64,000 nt of DNA from the NCBI RefSeq assembly GCF_000019845.1, contig NC_010581.1, forward strand, positions 2,051,501 to 2,115,500, in the 5' to 3' direction. The notes below the pieces were generated by a model. The model was not told where the DNA came from, searched no databases, and saw only the letters and a list, made by a program, of their open reading frames with translations. The DNA comes from Beijerinckia indica subsp. indica ATCC 9039. Lineage in GTDB: Bacteria > Pseudomonadota > Alphaproteobacteria > Rhizobiales > Beijerinckiaceae. Each line of letters starts with the position of its first letter. Within the stretch, counting starts at the first letter, position 1. Of this stretch, positions 27,200 to 36,378 are shown piece after piece. The translations under genes were made by a program, and so were the position numbers.

Positions 27200-28159
27200 T
27201 CATTGCTCCAAGCGGCCGGCGTGATTGCCGCGGAATGTCGAGTCTGTAAGCGTCACCAGTTCTGTCTGCTCGCGCGCGTACCGCACCGGCGGCAGTCCGA
27301 CATGGCGGGTGAATGCGACGCTGAATGCGCTTGCGGAGCCATAACCGACGCGTTCCGCAATTTCGGCGACACTCCCCTCGTTCTGCCGGAGCATGTTCTT
27401 TGCCAAGGCCATGCGCCAGGCGAGCAAATACTCCATCGGCGCGACTCCGACTGCGCGGTTGAATCGCTCGAAAAACGCTGACCGAGAGAGCGCCGCCTCC
27501 TTCGCCAATTGTGCGACCGTCCACGCCCTGGTTGGACTCTCGTGCATCCGTCGTATCGCGACGGCAAGGCGCTCGTCGGCAAGCCCGCGCACGAGGCCGG
27601 GCGACACTTCAGTGCCCGCCGTTGAGCGGAGCGCTTCGATGAGGAGAACCTCGATGAGGCGGGCGAGGATGATCTCGCGCGCCGGGCGCCATTCGCGGAA
27701 CTCGTCTCTCACGAGCTGCACGAGGGTAGTGAGCCGTGGCTCGCCACGCACATGTACGAGCTGGGGAAGCAGCGACACCAGCAAACCTGCGTCAGGGGAG
27801 CCAAAGCTGCAGTGGCCCGCCAGCATCCGCAGGTCGGCCGGGCCCTCCTGGTCGCCGATCCTGAATTCGCCGGTCGCCAGCGCGACAGGCAGGGTTTCGG
27901 GGGTGTCTTCTGCGAAAGGTGCGAGGCTGGACATCCCGACACCATAAGCCGCCGGGATCAAGACGAAGTCGCCCGACCGGAGCTCGATCGGCTCGCGCCC
28001 GTCGAGCACAAGGCGGCACGCGCCCTCAAGGACCACGCAGTAGAAGGGCTGCCCGGCATCCGAACGGCGGACGTGCCACGACCCGGCACCGACAACGGCC
28101 TTCGAGAACCGGGCGGCCGGCTGGAGCAGCGTGACAACCTCCGCGAGCGGGTCGACCAT
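27200..28159 (-). CDS. AraC family transcriptional regulator with cupin domain
   Basis: A 319-residue regulator. The N-terminal cupin sensor (residues 1-180, with CVVLEGACRLVLDG and LRSGDFVLIP) is of the AraC-binding type found with SDR genes. The C-terminal double HTH spans about residues 205-300, with WTVAQLAKEAALSRSAFFER and SVAEIAERVGYGSASAFSVA. It is divergent from the SDR gene at 28259 across about 100 bases and is its likely activator. On the minus strand a TATAAT box occurs in the shared intergenic region (near 28194-28199). Confidence 0.92.
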   Translation of the reverse strand: MVDPLAEVVTLLQPAARFSKAVVGAGSWHVRRSDAGQPFYCVVLEGACRLVLDGREPIELRSGDFVLIPAAYGVGMSSLAPFAEDTPETLPVALATGEFRIGDQEGPADLRMLAGHCSFGSPDAGLLVSLLPQLVHVRGEPRLTTLVQLVRDEFREWRPAREIILARLIEVLLIEALRSTAGTEVSPGLVRGLADERLAVAIRRMHESPTRAWTVAQLAKEAALSRSAFFERFNRAVGVAPMEYLLAWRMALAKNMLRQNEGSVAEIAERVGYGSASAFSVAFTRHVGLPPVRYAREQTELVTLTDSTFRGNHAGRLEQ

Positions 28160-28258
28160 ATCCGGACTCCTGCAAACGAATCTTGGACTTTTGATTATAG
28201 AAGGTCCGACTGCAACGATCTATCGTCTTGGTATGGCAAACCACTTCCAAGAGACCCC

Positions 28259-29002
28259 ATGAAAACCATCCTGATCACCGGATGCTCGTCCGGCTTCGGA
28301 CTTGAAATCGCCAAATACTTTCTTGAGCGCGACTGGAAGGTCGTCGCCACGATGCGCACGCCACGCGAGGATATACTGCCTCGTTCCGAGCATCTGCGCG
28401 TGCTCACGCTCGACGTCACCGATCCGGAGAGCATCCGTCAAGCCGTCGAGGCTGCGGGGCCGATAGACGTTCTCGTCAACAACGCGGGCTTCGGCGCGGC
28501 ATCGCCCTTCGAGGTCATACCAATGGCGACAGTGCGCGAGCTCTTCGAGACCAATACCTTCGGCACGATGGCCGTGACGCAGGCGGTGCTGCCCCAGTTC
28601 AGGCAACGCAAGGCCGGCGTCGTCGTGAACGTCACGTCGAGCGTGACCTTGAAATCGATCCCTCTGCTCGCTTCGTACACGGCAAGCAAGGCGGCGGTGA
28701 ATGCATTCACGGAGGTGCTCGCGCTGGAACTCGAGCAGTTCGGCGTGCGTGCGCGCCTCGTGCTGCCAGGGCGTTCGCCCGAGACCCGTTTCGCCGATAA
28801 CGGCCACTCCCGCATGCAGGGCCTCGACCACGAGGCCTATGCCGACCTCGTGAAGAGCCTCTTCGCGAGCTTCGCCGAGCCGGGACCGATCACGCACGCG
28901 CAGGATGTGGCCGAAGCGGTGTGGCGCGCAGTGAACGATCCATCGAGCCCCATGAGAATCCCCGCTGGCGCTGACGCCGTGAGCTGGGCCGCGTCGAGCT
29001 GA
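28259..29002 (+). CDS. SDR family oxidoreductase
   Basis: A 247-residue classical SDR. It has GCSSGFG near residue 7, NNAGFG near 77, the Ser in VTSSVTLKS near 127, and catalytic YTASK near 141. The Arg-containing TMRTPRED after strand two suggests NADP(H). The ATG at 28259 is preceded by AAGAGA at a short distance. The frame is open far upstream into the AraC gene, but that is antisense shadow. It is probably controlled by the divergent AraC regulator. Confidence 0.9.
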   Translation: MKTILITGCSSGFGLEIAKYFLERDWKVVATMRTPREDILPRSEHLRVLTLDVTDPESIRQAVEAAGPIDVLVNNAGFGAASPFEVIPMATVRELFETNTFGTMAVTQAVLPQFRQRKAGVVVNVTSSVTLKSIPLLASYTASKAAVNAFTEVLALELEQFGVRARLVLPGRSPETRFADNGHSRMQGLDHEAYADLVKSLFASFAEPGPITHAQDVAEAVWRAVNDPSSPMRIPAGADAVSWAASS

Positions 29003-29108
29003 ATCCGGAGCCGGCTGGCCGACATCTCGGCACCAACGAAAGGATGTGGGCGAAACCTGCCCAACCACGACGCCGCCGCTAAAACAATTCTCTCGTACGG
29101 AGGTCCAT

Positions 29109-29865
29109 ATGCAGGACAAGCGCGTCGCCCTGGTCACCGGGGCTAATCAAGGAATCGGTCTTCAGATCGCGAAGGATCTCATCGCGCACGGCTTCACTGT
29201 GCTGGTCGGGTCGCGCAACCTTGAGCGCGGCGAGGCTGCGGCCAAGGAGGTTGGGCCGGACGCCCACGCGCTCCAGCTCGACGTAACGGATCAAGCGTCG
29301 ATCGCCGCAGCGGCGGAGTGCATCCGCACCGAGTTTGGCCGCCTCGATGTGCTCATCCAAAACGCCGCAATCTCGCATATGAATAGGCAGCCCGGCCAGT
29401 CCGTCGAGGGATACGTAGCCACGACTCGCCCCAGCAACGTATCCCGATGAGATGCGCGCGGTATGGGAGACGAATGTATTCGGTGTGCTTGCGGTCTACC
29501 AGGCGATGCTGCCGCTCCTGCGCGAGACGCCGAATGCCCGCATCGTCAACGTGTCGAGCGGCGTCGGATCGCTGACGAGGAACGCGGACCCGGCCTTCCC
29601 CTATCGCTCGATCTTCGGTCCCGTCTACCCGGCGTCCAAGACGGCTCTCAACGCATTGACGCTCGCCATGGCGATCGAACTGGAGCCGGAGGGGATCAAG
29701 GTCAATGCCGTCTCTCCAGGATACACCAAGACAAACCTCAACGGCTATTCGGGTACGGAAACAGTCGAAGAAGGCGCCCGGGAAGCGGTACGCGTTGCTC
29801 TGCTTGACGCAGATGGTCCGACGGGCACGTTCACGCGCTGGAAAAACGACACGATCCCGTGGTGA
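29109..29865 (+). pseudogene. Frameshifted SDR family oxidoreductase
   Basis: Two adjacent frames together make one complete SDR of about 250 residues. The first part (29109-29450) starts at an ATG with GGAGG five bases upstream. It carries GANQGIG and NAAIS, then runs into a stop after RPSNVSR. The second frame resumes at DEMRAVWETNVFGV (about 29446). It includes VSSGVGS, the catalytic YPASK and the normal C-terminus ending at 29865. A single indel near 29445 (one extra or two missing bases) accounts for the break. It is either a recent pseudogene or a sequencing error. Confidence 0.85.
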
Positions 29866-30504
29866 TGTAGATGTGAAAGGCGCACCGACGCCCAACTTCA
29901 TCTGTCCTGGCACCAGTAAGCAGACAATTCGCTGCCGCATCTCTGTCTGCGAAAGTCCTGCCCCCGACCCGCCTCGGCGGCGGTAGCGCCCTACCCGTCT
30001 CTCCTCCTCCCCGCCCGAACGACCGCGCCGAGTCGACGAAGCAGTTCGGCGGTTTGGCGAGAAGGATTGTAGGCCAGGTCATTGTAGCGCGCCGCAGAGT
30101 GGTTGCGGGGCACGCGACACTCGATTCTTGCGATTGGTCGAGGGGAGGTGATACCAAAATTAACGGCAGAGCCGCCCGCTTGCGCGCAGATGTCCTGCAT
30201 GAGCCGCGAGCGGACCGGCCGCCTTGGGCGATCGAAACGTCGAAGTGGACATTCACGCCTCCATAGCGTCGTTGCAACTCTCAACCCCATTTCGGTCGTT
30301 CGCGCTGAACCCCGCATGGATAACCTACCTGGATATTCGCGGCCTTCTCAGTCACTCGTTGATGGATCTGCACGTTGTTGCTTTTCTGGCCGCCGTCTGC
30401 CGTTACGGCACTATCGCTCGGGCGGATCGGGTGGTATCGTCGGTTACAGTCGGCTGGATCCTAATTGGGGCGCAATCAAAGAACAACTGCAACGGAGGAT
30501 CGAC
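29866..30504. other. 640-bp region upstream of DUF1254 gene
   Basis: No supported gene. It contains copy 1 of a 46-48-base direct repeat (30096-30141), whose partner lies on the other side of the DUF1254 gene. Frames on both strands are GC-rich and long but show no recognisable protein. Confidence 0.5.
30096..30141. repeat. Direct repeat, left copy
   Basis: AGAGTGG(G)TTGCGGGG through CGATTCTTGCGATTGGTCGA, nearly the same as 32286-32333 (a few substitutions and two single-base gaps), in the same orientation. The pair flanks the DUF1254 gene at a distance of about 2.2 kb. Confidence 0.8.
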
Positions 30505-31971
30505 GTGAACAGGAACTCGATTGCACTATCTTTGAGTCTTCTTCTAGGTCCAACACTGGCGCAAGGGGCAATAGCTCAGAGCGCATCGCCGGCAATCAGT
30601 GAGGCGGAGACGCACGCGATCGCGGTGGACGCCTATATTTATTTCTATCCGCTCCTGTCGATGGAAATCTCCCGACAGACGTTCACCAACGTCGAGCCAG
30701 GCAAGGTATTCGGCAAAGGTCCGATGAACACGTTCACTAACGTGCCCGAATATCCTCCGGCTGATTTTAAGGGTGTTGTCCGCTCCAACTTTGACACACT
30801 GTACTCCATCGCATGGCTCGACATGGCGAAAGAGCCTGTTGTCATCTCTGTTCCGGATACTAATGGACGCTACTACCTCTTGCCAATGCTCGACATGTGG
30901 ACAGATGCCTTTGCTTCGCCCGGGTGGCGAACAACAGGCACCCAGGCCGGGACCTTTCTTGTGACGCCTCCAGGCTGGAGGCCGGATTTGCGGGACAGGT
31001 TCATCGACGAGTTCAAACTTCCGAAAGAGACCCAACGCATTGAAGCGCCGACGCCTTACGTTTGGCTGATTGGCCGCACCAAAACGGACGGCCCGCCGGA
31101 CTACGATGCGGTCCATAAGATTCAAGCTGGGTATAAGGTCACGCTACTCTCGGAATGGGGCAAGTCACCGAAGCCGGTCGAAGTCAAAATCGACCCGAAC
31201 GTCGACATGAAGACCCCGCCAAAGACCCAGGTCGACACTATGGCAGCCGGAAAATACTTCGCCTTAGCCGCCGAGGTGCTCAAGCTTCAGCCTCCGCATA
31301 TTACCGACGAGCCGATGCTCGCCCAGCTCAAGAAAATCGGGATTGAGGTTGGCAAGAGCTTTGATATCAGCAAACTCGACCCTGCCGTTCAGAAAGCCTT
31401 GGAGAGTGCACCGGAGGACGCGCAGAAACTGATGGCTTGGAAGCTGCGCACACTGGCCCGCGTGGCCAACGGCTGGGCGATGAACACCGACACGGTGGGC
31501 GTCTACGGCAACTATTACCTGAAGCGGGCGATCTTGGCGCAGCAAGGCCTTGGCGCGAATGTCCCCGAAGACGCGATCTATCCGCTCAACCTCGGCGATG
31601 CCGAGGGCAAGCCGCTGGATGGCGTAAACAAATACACGATAACGTTTGAAAAAAGCACCATGCCGCCGGTGAATGCGTTCTGGTCGATTACCCTCTACGA
31701 CTCAGCCGGCTTCCAGATTGGCAACAGCCTGAACCGCTTTGCGGTCAGCAGCTGGATGCCGTTCAGATACAATGCCGACGGCTCGCTGGACCTCTACATC
31801 CAGAATGAGAGCCCCGGAAAGGACAAGGAGGCGAACTGGCTCCCGGCGCCCAAGGAGCCGTTCAACTTGCTGATGCGCATGTACGCGCCTAAGTCGGATG
31901 CGCTCATCGGTAAATGGAACCCACCAGCGGTTACGAAGGTTCAAGAGCTTCCAATCTTGGGAACGCAGTAA
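30505..31971 (+). CDS. DUF1254/DUF1214 exported protein
   Basis: A 488-residue protein starting at GTG 30505, with GGAGG six bases upstream. A Sec signal peptide (IALSLSLLLGPTLAQGAIAQ) leads into a DUF1254 domain (about residues 35-170, with AVDAYIYFYPLLSMEI and RSNFDTLYSIAWLDM). A DUF1214 domain follows (about 350-470, with FWSITLYDSAGFQIGN). Such proteins are periplasmic and widespread, with no firm biochemical role. The frame is open to 30103, but the signal peptide fixes the start. The gene stands alone between two direct repeats, which suggests it was acquired or moved as a unit. Confidence 0.9.
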   Translation: MNRNSIALSLSLLLGPTLAQGAIAQSASPAISEAETHAIAVDAYIYFYPLLSMEISRQTFTNVEPGKVFGKGPMNTFTNVPEYPPADFKGVVRSNFDTLYSIAWLDMAKEPVVISVPDTNGRYYLLPMLDMWTDAFASPGWRTTGTQAGTFLVTPPGWRPDLRDRFIDEFKLPKETQRIEAPTPYVWLIGRTKTDGPPDYDAVHKIQAGYKVTLLSEWGKSPKPVEVKIDPNVDMKTPPKTQVDTMAAGKYFALAAEVLKLQPPHITDEPMLAQLKKIGIEVGKSFDISKLDPAVQKALESAPEDAQKLMAWKLRTLARVANGWAMNTDTVGVYGNYYLKRAILAQQGLGANVPEDAIYPLNLGDAEGKPLDGVNKYTITFEKSTMPPVNAFWSITLYDSAGFQIGNSLNRFAVSSWMPFRYNADGSLDLYIQNESPGKDKEANWLPAPKEPFNLLMRMYAPKSDALIGKWNPPAVTKVQELPILGTQ

Positions 31972-32387
31972 ATTTTCAAACAGAGTGCCGAAGCGTTATC
32001 AGCGTCGGCGCATTGACTGGCTGATTGCACCGCAGTCGCGAACGCCCGCTCATTGGCGCTTTTTGCTCTTTCCGATCGAAGAGACAAACGGCTGCTTTCC
32101 ACCCAAGATGGCCGAAGGCACGCCGCCGGCATGATATCCGCTTTCGAGAAACGACCAACTTCGGCTGAGCGACGGAGATGGGCGCGAAGCGGCCGATGGT
32201 AGCTGGCCCCTATAAGGTCGGCCTGGGCCACACCTACAAGGTTCTTCGGATCAAGGACCAGTCTGTCAGTAGCGCAGCAAGCTGTAGAGTGGGTTGCGGG
32301 GGCACGCAACACCCGATTCTTGCGATTGGTCGAACAGATGATTCCCAGGCTTGCTGCCTAAATGACAGAAACCTGATGCCTCATTGG
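31972..32387. other. Intergenic region between DUF1254 gene and LysR gene
   Basis: No gene supported. It holds the right copy of the direct repeat at 32286-32333. The two genes converge here; no clear intrinsic terminator was seen. Confidence 0.5.
32286..32333. repeat. Direct repeat, right copy
   Basis: Partner of 30096-30141 in the same orientation. The best-conserved part is CGATTCTTGCGATTGGTCGA. Confidence 0.8.
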
Positions 32388-33272
32388 TCAATTCTTGAGA
32401 CATTCCTCGACGAAGGACACGAAGGCCCGGGCCTTCGTGCTCGCCATGCGGCCTGTGGGATAGACTGCGGACAGGCTGATCGCCGGCAACGTCCAGTCGT
32501 CTAGCGCGGTTACCACCTCCCCCGTCTTCAATTCAGGTGAAAAAGCGAACTCGGAGGCAATCGTCAGGCCGATGCCGGCGAGCACGGCCGCGCGCAACCC
32601 TTCGGTTGCGCTGATGCGCACACGGCCGGAAAGGCCGATTGAGGTTTGCTCGGTGTTGCGCGTGAAGGTGAAATCCTCGCCACCGTTATCCCGTGTGTAG
32701 ATCACTGCCTGGTGTCCGATTAGGTCGCTCGGCGTTTCTGGCTTCCCGTAGCGTTCAAAATATTCGGGCGTCGCCATCACGAGCCGTCGTCGTTCCGCGA
32801 TCTTGCGGACGGTCATGCCGGGGTCTGTGAGCGGCCCCATACGCAAAGCGACGTCGACTCCCTCTGCCACAAGGTCGATGTTGCGATCCTCAAGGAGGAG
32901 ATCAACTTCGACGTTGGGATGGGTCGCAAGGAAGGCCGGCAGCTTGGGCACGATGTGCAGGCGGGCAAAACAGACCGCCGCCGAGACTCGCACCCGCCCA
33001 GAAAGGCCAGCGGCCGTCCCGCGGGCGGCGAGCACCGCTTCATCGGCCTCCTCGATCGCGCGTCGCGCCCGCTCGTAAAAACTCATTCCCGCTTCGGTCG
33101 GCGCCAAGCCGCGAGTCGAGCGCAAAAGCAAGCGGACGCCGAGCCAATCCTCCAGCTGCGCAATCGCTTTGGAAACAGTGGGCTGGCCGATGTTTTGGAT
33201 GCGCGCAGCCGCCGAAAAGGAGCCGGTGTCCACCACCCGCACGAAAGTTTCGATCGCTAGCAGCCTGTCCAA
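32388..33272 (-). CDS. LysR family transcriptional regulator
   Basis: A 294-residue LTTR. The N-terminal winged HTH (residues 3-62: FVRVVDTGSFSAAARIQN, then TVSKAIAQLEDWLGVRLL) is followed by a linker helix. The effector domain belongs to the CrgA/AphB-like group (GRVRVSAAVCFARLHIVPKL, VDVALRMGPL). It is divergent from the ene-reductase gene across about 160 bases, the usual arrangement for a regulator of that gene. Members of this branch often respond to quinones or oxidants. Confidence 0.93.
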   Translation of the reverse strand: MDRLLAIETFVRVVDTGSFSAAARIQNIGQPTVSKAIAQLEDWLGVRLLLRSTRGLAPTEAGMSFYERARRAIEEADEAVLAARGTAAGLSGRVRVSAAVCFARLHIVPKLPAFLATHPNVEVDLLLEDRNIDLVAEGVDVALRMGPLTDPGMTVRKIAERRRLVMATPEYFERYGKPETPSDLIGHQAVIYTRDNGGEDFTFTRNTEQTSIGLSGRVRISATEGLRAAVLAGIGLTIASEFAFSPELKTGEVVTALDDWTLPAISLSAVYPTGRMASTKARAFVSFVEECLKN

Positions 33273-33431
33273 TTATTCATTCCTTTTTGGAATAAATCAT
33301 ATCCAACAGCCGGCCTTCTGCCAATGATCGAGAATGAGCAGGTTAGGCCACAGCGCAGCATGAGCTGCCAGCAACCAGGGTCCCCTGGGGCGACGTCACG
33401 AGAGCCCCAGCTGGAGAGTCGGAGAGCTGTT

Positions 33432-34559
33432 ATGTCGAACCTAGCAAAGCTGTTCACCCCAATCAAAGTCGGTGCTTACACCCTGTCGCACCGGGTCGTG
33501 CTCGCGCCGATGACGAGGCTGCGGACTATTCAGCCGGGCGATATCCCGAGCCCGATGATGGCCGATTTCTACGGTCAGCGTGCCTCGCAAGGTGGTCTCG
33601 AGATCATCGAAGGCGTCAGCATTTCCATCCCCGCCCGCTCCTATCTGGGCGCGGCGAGCTTCTATCACGACGGTCAGGTCGAGGGCTGGAAGGCGATTGC
33701 CGACGCGGTTCATGCCAAGGGTGGCCGCGTCTTCATGCAGCTCATTCATGGCGGTCGGCAGAGTCATATCGATATGACTGGCGGCGTCGCTCCGGTCGCG
33801 CCTTCGGTCGTTCCCTTTGACGGCGTGGCCTTGACCAAGGACGGCTGGGTGCCGGTCTCTCCGCACCGCGCGCTGGAGATCGAGGAGATCCCGGGCATCG
33901 TCGAGGAATTCCGCGTCGCGGCCCAACGCGCGCTCGATGCCGGCTTCGACGGGGTCGAGTTGCACGGCGCCAACGGCTATCTGGTCGACCAGTTCATCCA
34001 GGACGGCACCAACAAGCGCACTGATGCCTATGGTGGGCCAATTGAGAATCGCGTGCGTTTCCTGAAGGAAGCGGTCGAAGCGCTTATCTCCGTCTGGGGT
34101 GCCGATCGGGTCGGCGTCCGCATCTCGCCATCGGGCGAATGGGGCGGCATCTCGGACAGCGATCCGGAAGCGACCATCTCTTATGTGGCGCAGTTCCTCG
34201 ATCAATATGGTCTCGCCTACCTGCACGTCATCGAACCGCGCATCAAGGGTGACTCGACCCTCCACGAGGGCCATCCCCCGGTCGCGGTCAAGTTTCTCCG
34301 CCCGCATTTCTCCGGCCCGATCATCGCCGCCGGCGGCTTCGATCGTGAAAGTGCGATTCACATCGTCGAAGCCGGTGACGCTGATCTTGTCGCCTTCGGC
34401 CGTCACTTCACCTCGAACCCGGACCTGCCCTATCGCCTGAAGCACAATGTCCCGCTGACGCCCTATGTGCGTGATGCCTTCTGGGGCGGCAACGAGAAGG
34501 GCTACACGGACTTTCCCGCCATCGAACCCGCCACCGCCGGACTCGCCGCGACGGCCTGA
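33432..34559 (+). CDS. Old yellow enzyme family ene-reductase (alkene reductase)
   Basis: A 375-residue FMN-dependent TIM-barrel enzyme that reduces activated C=C bonds with NAD(P)H. It begins LFTPIKVGAYTLSHRVVLAPMTRLR, the typical N-terminus. VFMQLIHGGRQSH is near residue 100, and the substrate-binding His/Asn pair lies in LHGANGYLVDQF near 178. RTDAYGGPIENR and the C-terminal FMN-phosphate segment (IIAAGGFD, VAFGRHFTSNPDLP) follow. The start is ATG 33432 behind a GGAGA. A quinone-reductase-like gene follows after 40 bases. The two probably form an operon under the divergent LysR regulator. Confidence 0.93.
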   Translation: MSNLAKLFTPIKVGAYTLSHRVVLAPMTRLRTIQPGDIPSPMMADFYGQRASQGGLEIIEGVSISIPARSYLGAASFYHDGQVEGWKAIADAVHAKGGRVFMQLIHGGRQSHIDMTGGVAPVAPSVVPFDGVALTKDGWVPVSPHRALEIEEIPGIVEEFRVAAQRALDAGFDGVELHGANGYLVDQFIQDGTNKRTDAYGGPIENRVRFLKEAVEALISVWGADRVGVRISPSGEWGGISDSDPEATISYVAQFLDQYGLAYLHVIEPRIKGDSTLHEGHPPVAVKFLRPHFSGPIIAAGGFDRESAIHIVEAGDADLVAFGRHFTSNPDLPYRLKHNVPLTPYVRDAFWGGNEKGYTDFPAIEPATAGLAATA

Positions 34560-34599
34560 GCCCAAGTGCCAAGCCTCGCCCATCCAAACGGAGATTCAC

Positions 34600-35589
34600 A
34601 TGTCCCGCACCATCAAATTCTCCAAGGCCGGCGGTCCGGAAGTCCTCGAGTTCATCGAGACGGAAGTTGCGGCACCCGGCCCTGGCGAGGTCCGCATCAA
34701 GGTCAAGGCGATCGGCATCAATCGCGCCGAGTCCATGTGGCGGCGCGACGACTATATCGAGCCGGTCCAGTTCCCGGCCGGCCTGGGCTACGAGGCCGCC
34801 GGCGTCGTCGATGCCGTGGGCCCCAATGTCACGGACGTCGCGGTCGGCGACGAAGTTAACGTGATGCCGTCCTTCTCGATGAACGAGTACCACACCTATG
34901 GCGAGCTTATCCTCGTGCCGGCTTATGCTGTAGTGCCGCACCCGAAGTCGTTGTCTTTCACCGACGCTGCTTCAATCTGGATGATGTTCGTCACCGCCTA
35001 TAGCGCGCTCATTGAAGACGCGAAGGTGACCAAGGGTGATTTCGTCCTCATCCCCGCGGCTTCCAGTAGCGTTGGACTGGCGGCGATCCAGATCACCAAC
35101 TACGCCGGTGCGACGCCCATCGCTCTCACCCGCACCTCGGCGAAGCGGCAGCAGTTGCTCGACGCCGGCGCTGCGCATGTGATCGCCACCGAGGAGGTCG
35201 ATCTGGTCGCCGAAATAATGCGGATCACCGACGGCAAGGGCGCCCGCGTTGCCTTCGATCCCGTCGGCGGCCCGGCTTTCCCGACTCTGATCTCGGCGCT
35301 GGCCTTCCAGGGCATCGTCTATCTCTATGGCGCGCTTGCCGAGGGCCCGACCACACTGCCGGTCCTAGAGATGATCGCCAAGATGCCGACCGTGAAGGCG
35401 CACAACATCTGGCTGACGAGCGGCGACGAGACCCGTCGCAAAGCCGCGATCGCCTATGTCCTCAAGGGCCTTGAGGTCGGCGCGCTCAAGCCCATCATCG
35501 ATCGCACGTTCAAGTTCGAGGATATGGTCGAGGTGCACCGCTACCTTGAGCAGAACGGTCAGTTCGGGAAGATCGTCGCAACCCTCTGA
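34600..35589 (+). CDS. Quinone oxidoreductase-like MDR family dehydrogenase
   Basis: A 329-residue medium-chain reductase. The GroES-like N-terminal domain (residues 20-115, VKAIGINRAESMWRRDDY) is followed by a Rossmann domain with AASSSVGLAAIQ near residue 150. FDPVGGPAFP is near 225. The Cys/His ligands of catalytic and structural zinc are missing, so it is a zinc-free NADPH:quinone/enone reductase type. The ATG at 34600 has GGAG six bases upstream. It is paired with the ene-reductase gene. Confidence 0.9.
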   Translation: MSRTIKFSKAGGPEVLEFIETEVAAPGPGEVRIKVKAIGINRAESMWRRDDYIEPVQFPAGLGYEAAGVVDAVGPNVTDVAVGDEVNVMPSFSMNEYHTYGELILVPAYAVVPHPKSLSFTDAASIWMMFVTAYSALIEDAKVTKGDFVLIPAASSSVGLAAIQITNYAGATPIALTRTSAKRQQLLDAGAAHVIATEEVDLVAEIMRITDGKGARVAFDPVGGPAFPTLISALAFQGIVYLYGALAEGPTTLPVLEMIAKMPTVKAHNIWLTSGDETRRKAAIAYVLKGLEVGALKPIIDRTFKFEDMVEVHRYLEQNGQFGKIVATL

Positions 35590-36378
35590 CAGCATCACTG
35601 CAGCCGGCATCGAACGCGCAGTTACAACCCGGCGCGGGCGCACCAGCCGGTCTGTTGGATTGCCATTAACTACACAACTCCGATGCGTTTTGAGGGGATA
35701 AAGCATTAGCTTGAGACAAAATAAGAGATTTTGTCTCAGATAAGCCACCTACTCAAGACAATCAGGCATAATAAGAACGATTCCTTAATGTAGTTTTGGT
35801 TTTTGTTCTGCTAGCTTGCCACGAAATTACCCTGCATGCAGGGTAATTTCGTGTTGTTTGCATCAAACAATCAAAATGTCTTAAGTTAATGGCCGCGCCC
35901 AAGTTAATGCATCAGCTAAATGACTGACATAACTATCATCGATATCCCGTGGTTATTGACATTCCGACAATGCTGAAGGCAAACGCTACGGCCAGCGTGG
36001 CCCGGATGGCCGCATCGCGCCGAGGCCTGCTGTTTGAGTCGGAAATCGACCGGTATTCCGGCCCCAGCGGATCATTCATCGTTTGGATCGACACTGAGAC
36101 AAGGCGCCGCGCTGATCTCGAAATGCCGTTTCTTGGAAGAGGTCGGATGATCCTCGTCATGGTAGACTGCAACCAAGTGCCGCAGCAAATCCTCTATGAA
36201 GATCGACGGCTCTCACTCAAATATTTCCCAACGGCGCGATGGTCACAACGAGTTCGCGTTTTCCGGCTTCGATAATGTTCATCCTGAAACCCTTACAAAT
36301 CTTTACGCATGAAAGTTCCAGCCAACCGTTCCCGTTATGGGGAGGTTTAGGCTCGCCTCAATAAGGAGTGCGCCGACC
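35590..36378. other. 790-bp intergenic region upstream of the copper ATPase
   Basis: It contains an 11-base hairpin (35712-35722/35728-35738, TGAGACAAAAT/ATTTTGTCTCA) and a 34-base perfect palindrome (35820-35853). An open frame at 35949-36275 has no recognisable content and a competing frame opposite; I do not call it. The copper ATPase promoter must lie near 36280-36340, but no CueR- or CsoR-type operator is evident. Confidence 0.5.
35820..35853. repeat. 34-bp perfect palindrome
   Basis: CACGAAATTACCCTGCA followed directly by its exact reverse complement. As RNA it makes a stem of about 15 pairs with a TGCA-type loop. No T-run follows directly. It may be a regulator site, a dispersed palindrome or a replication/transcription stop. 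Confidence 0.8.

Noticed and set aside
30103..30504. N-terminal extension of the DUF1254 protein
   Set aside because: A strong ribosome binding site and a signal peptide place the start at 30505. The extension has no domain and covers the direct repeat.
35949..36275. A 108-codon frame upstream of the copper ATPase
   Set aside because: There is no homology that I can recognise, no clear ribosome binding site, and a similar-size frame on the other strand. It could be real but is not supported.
36280..36378. CueR- or CsoR-type operator before the copper ATPase
   Set aside because: GC-rich half sites such as TTCCAG and TGGGGAGG are present, but no dyad with proper spacing could be made out.
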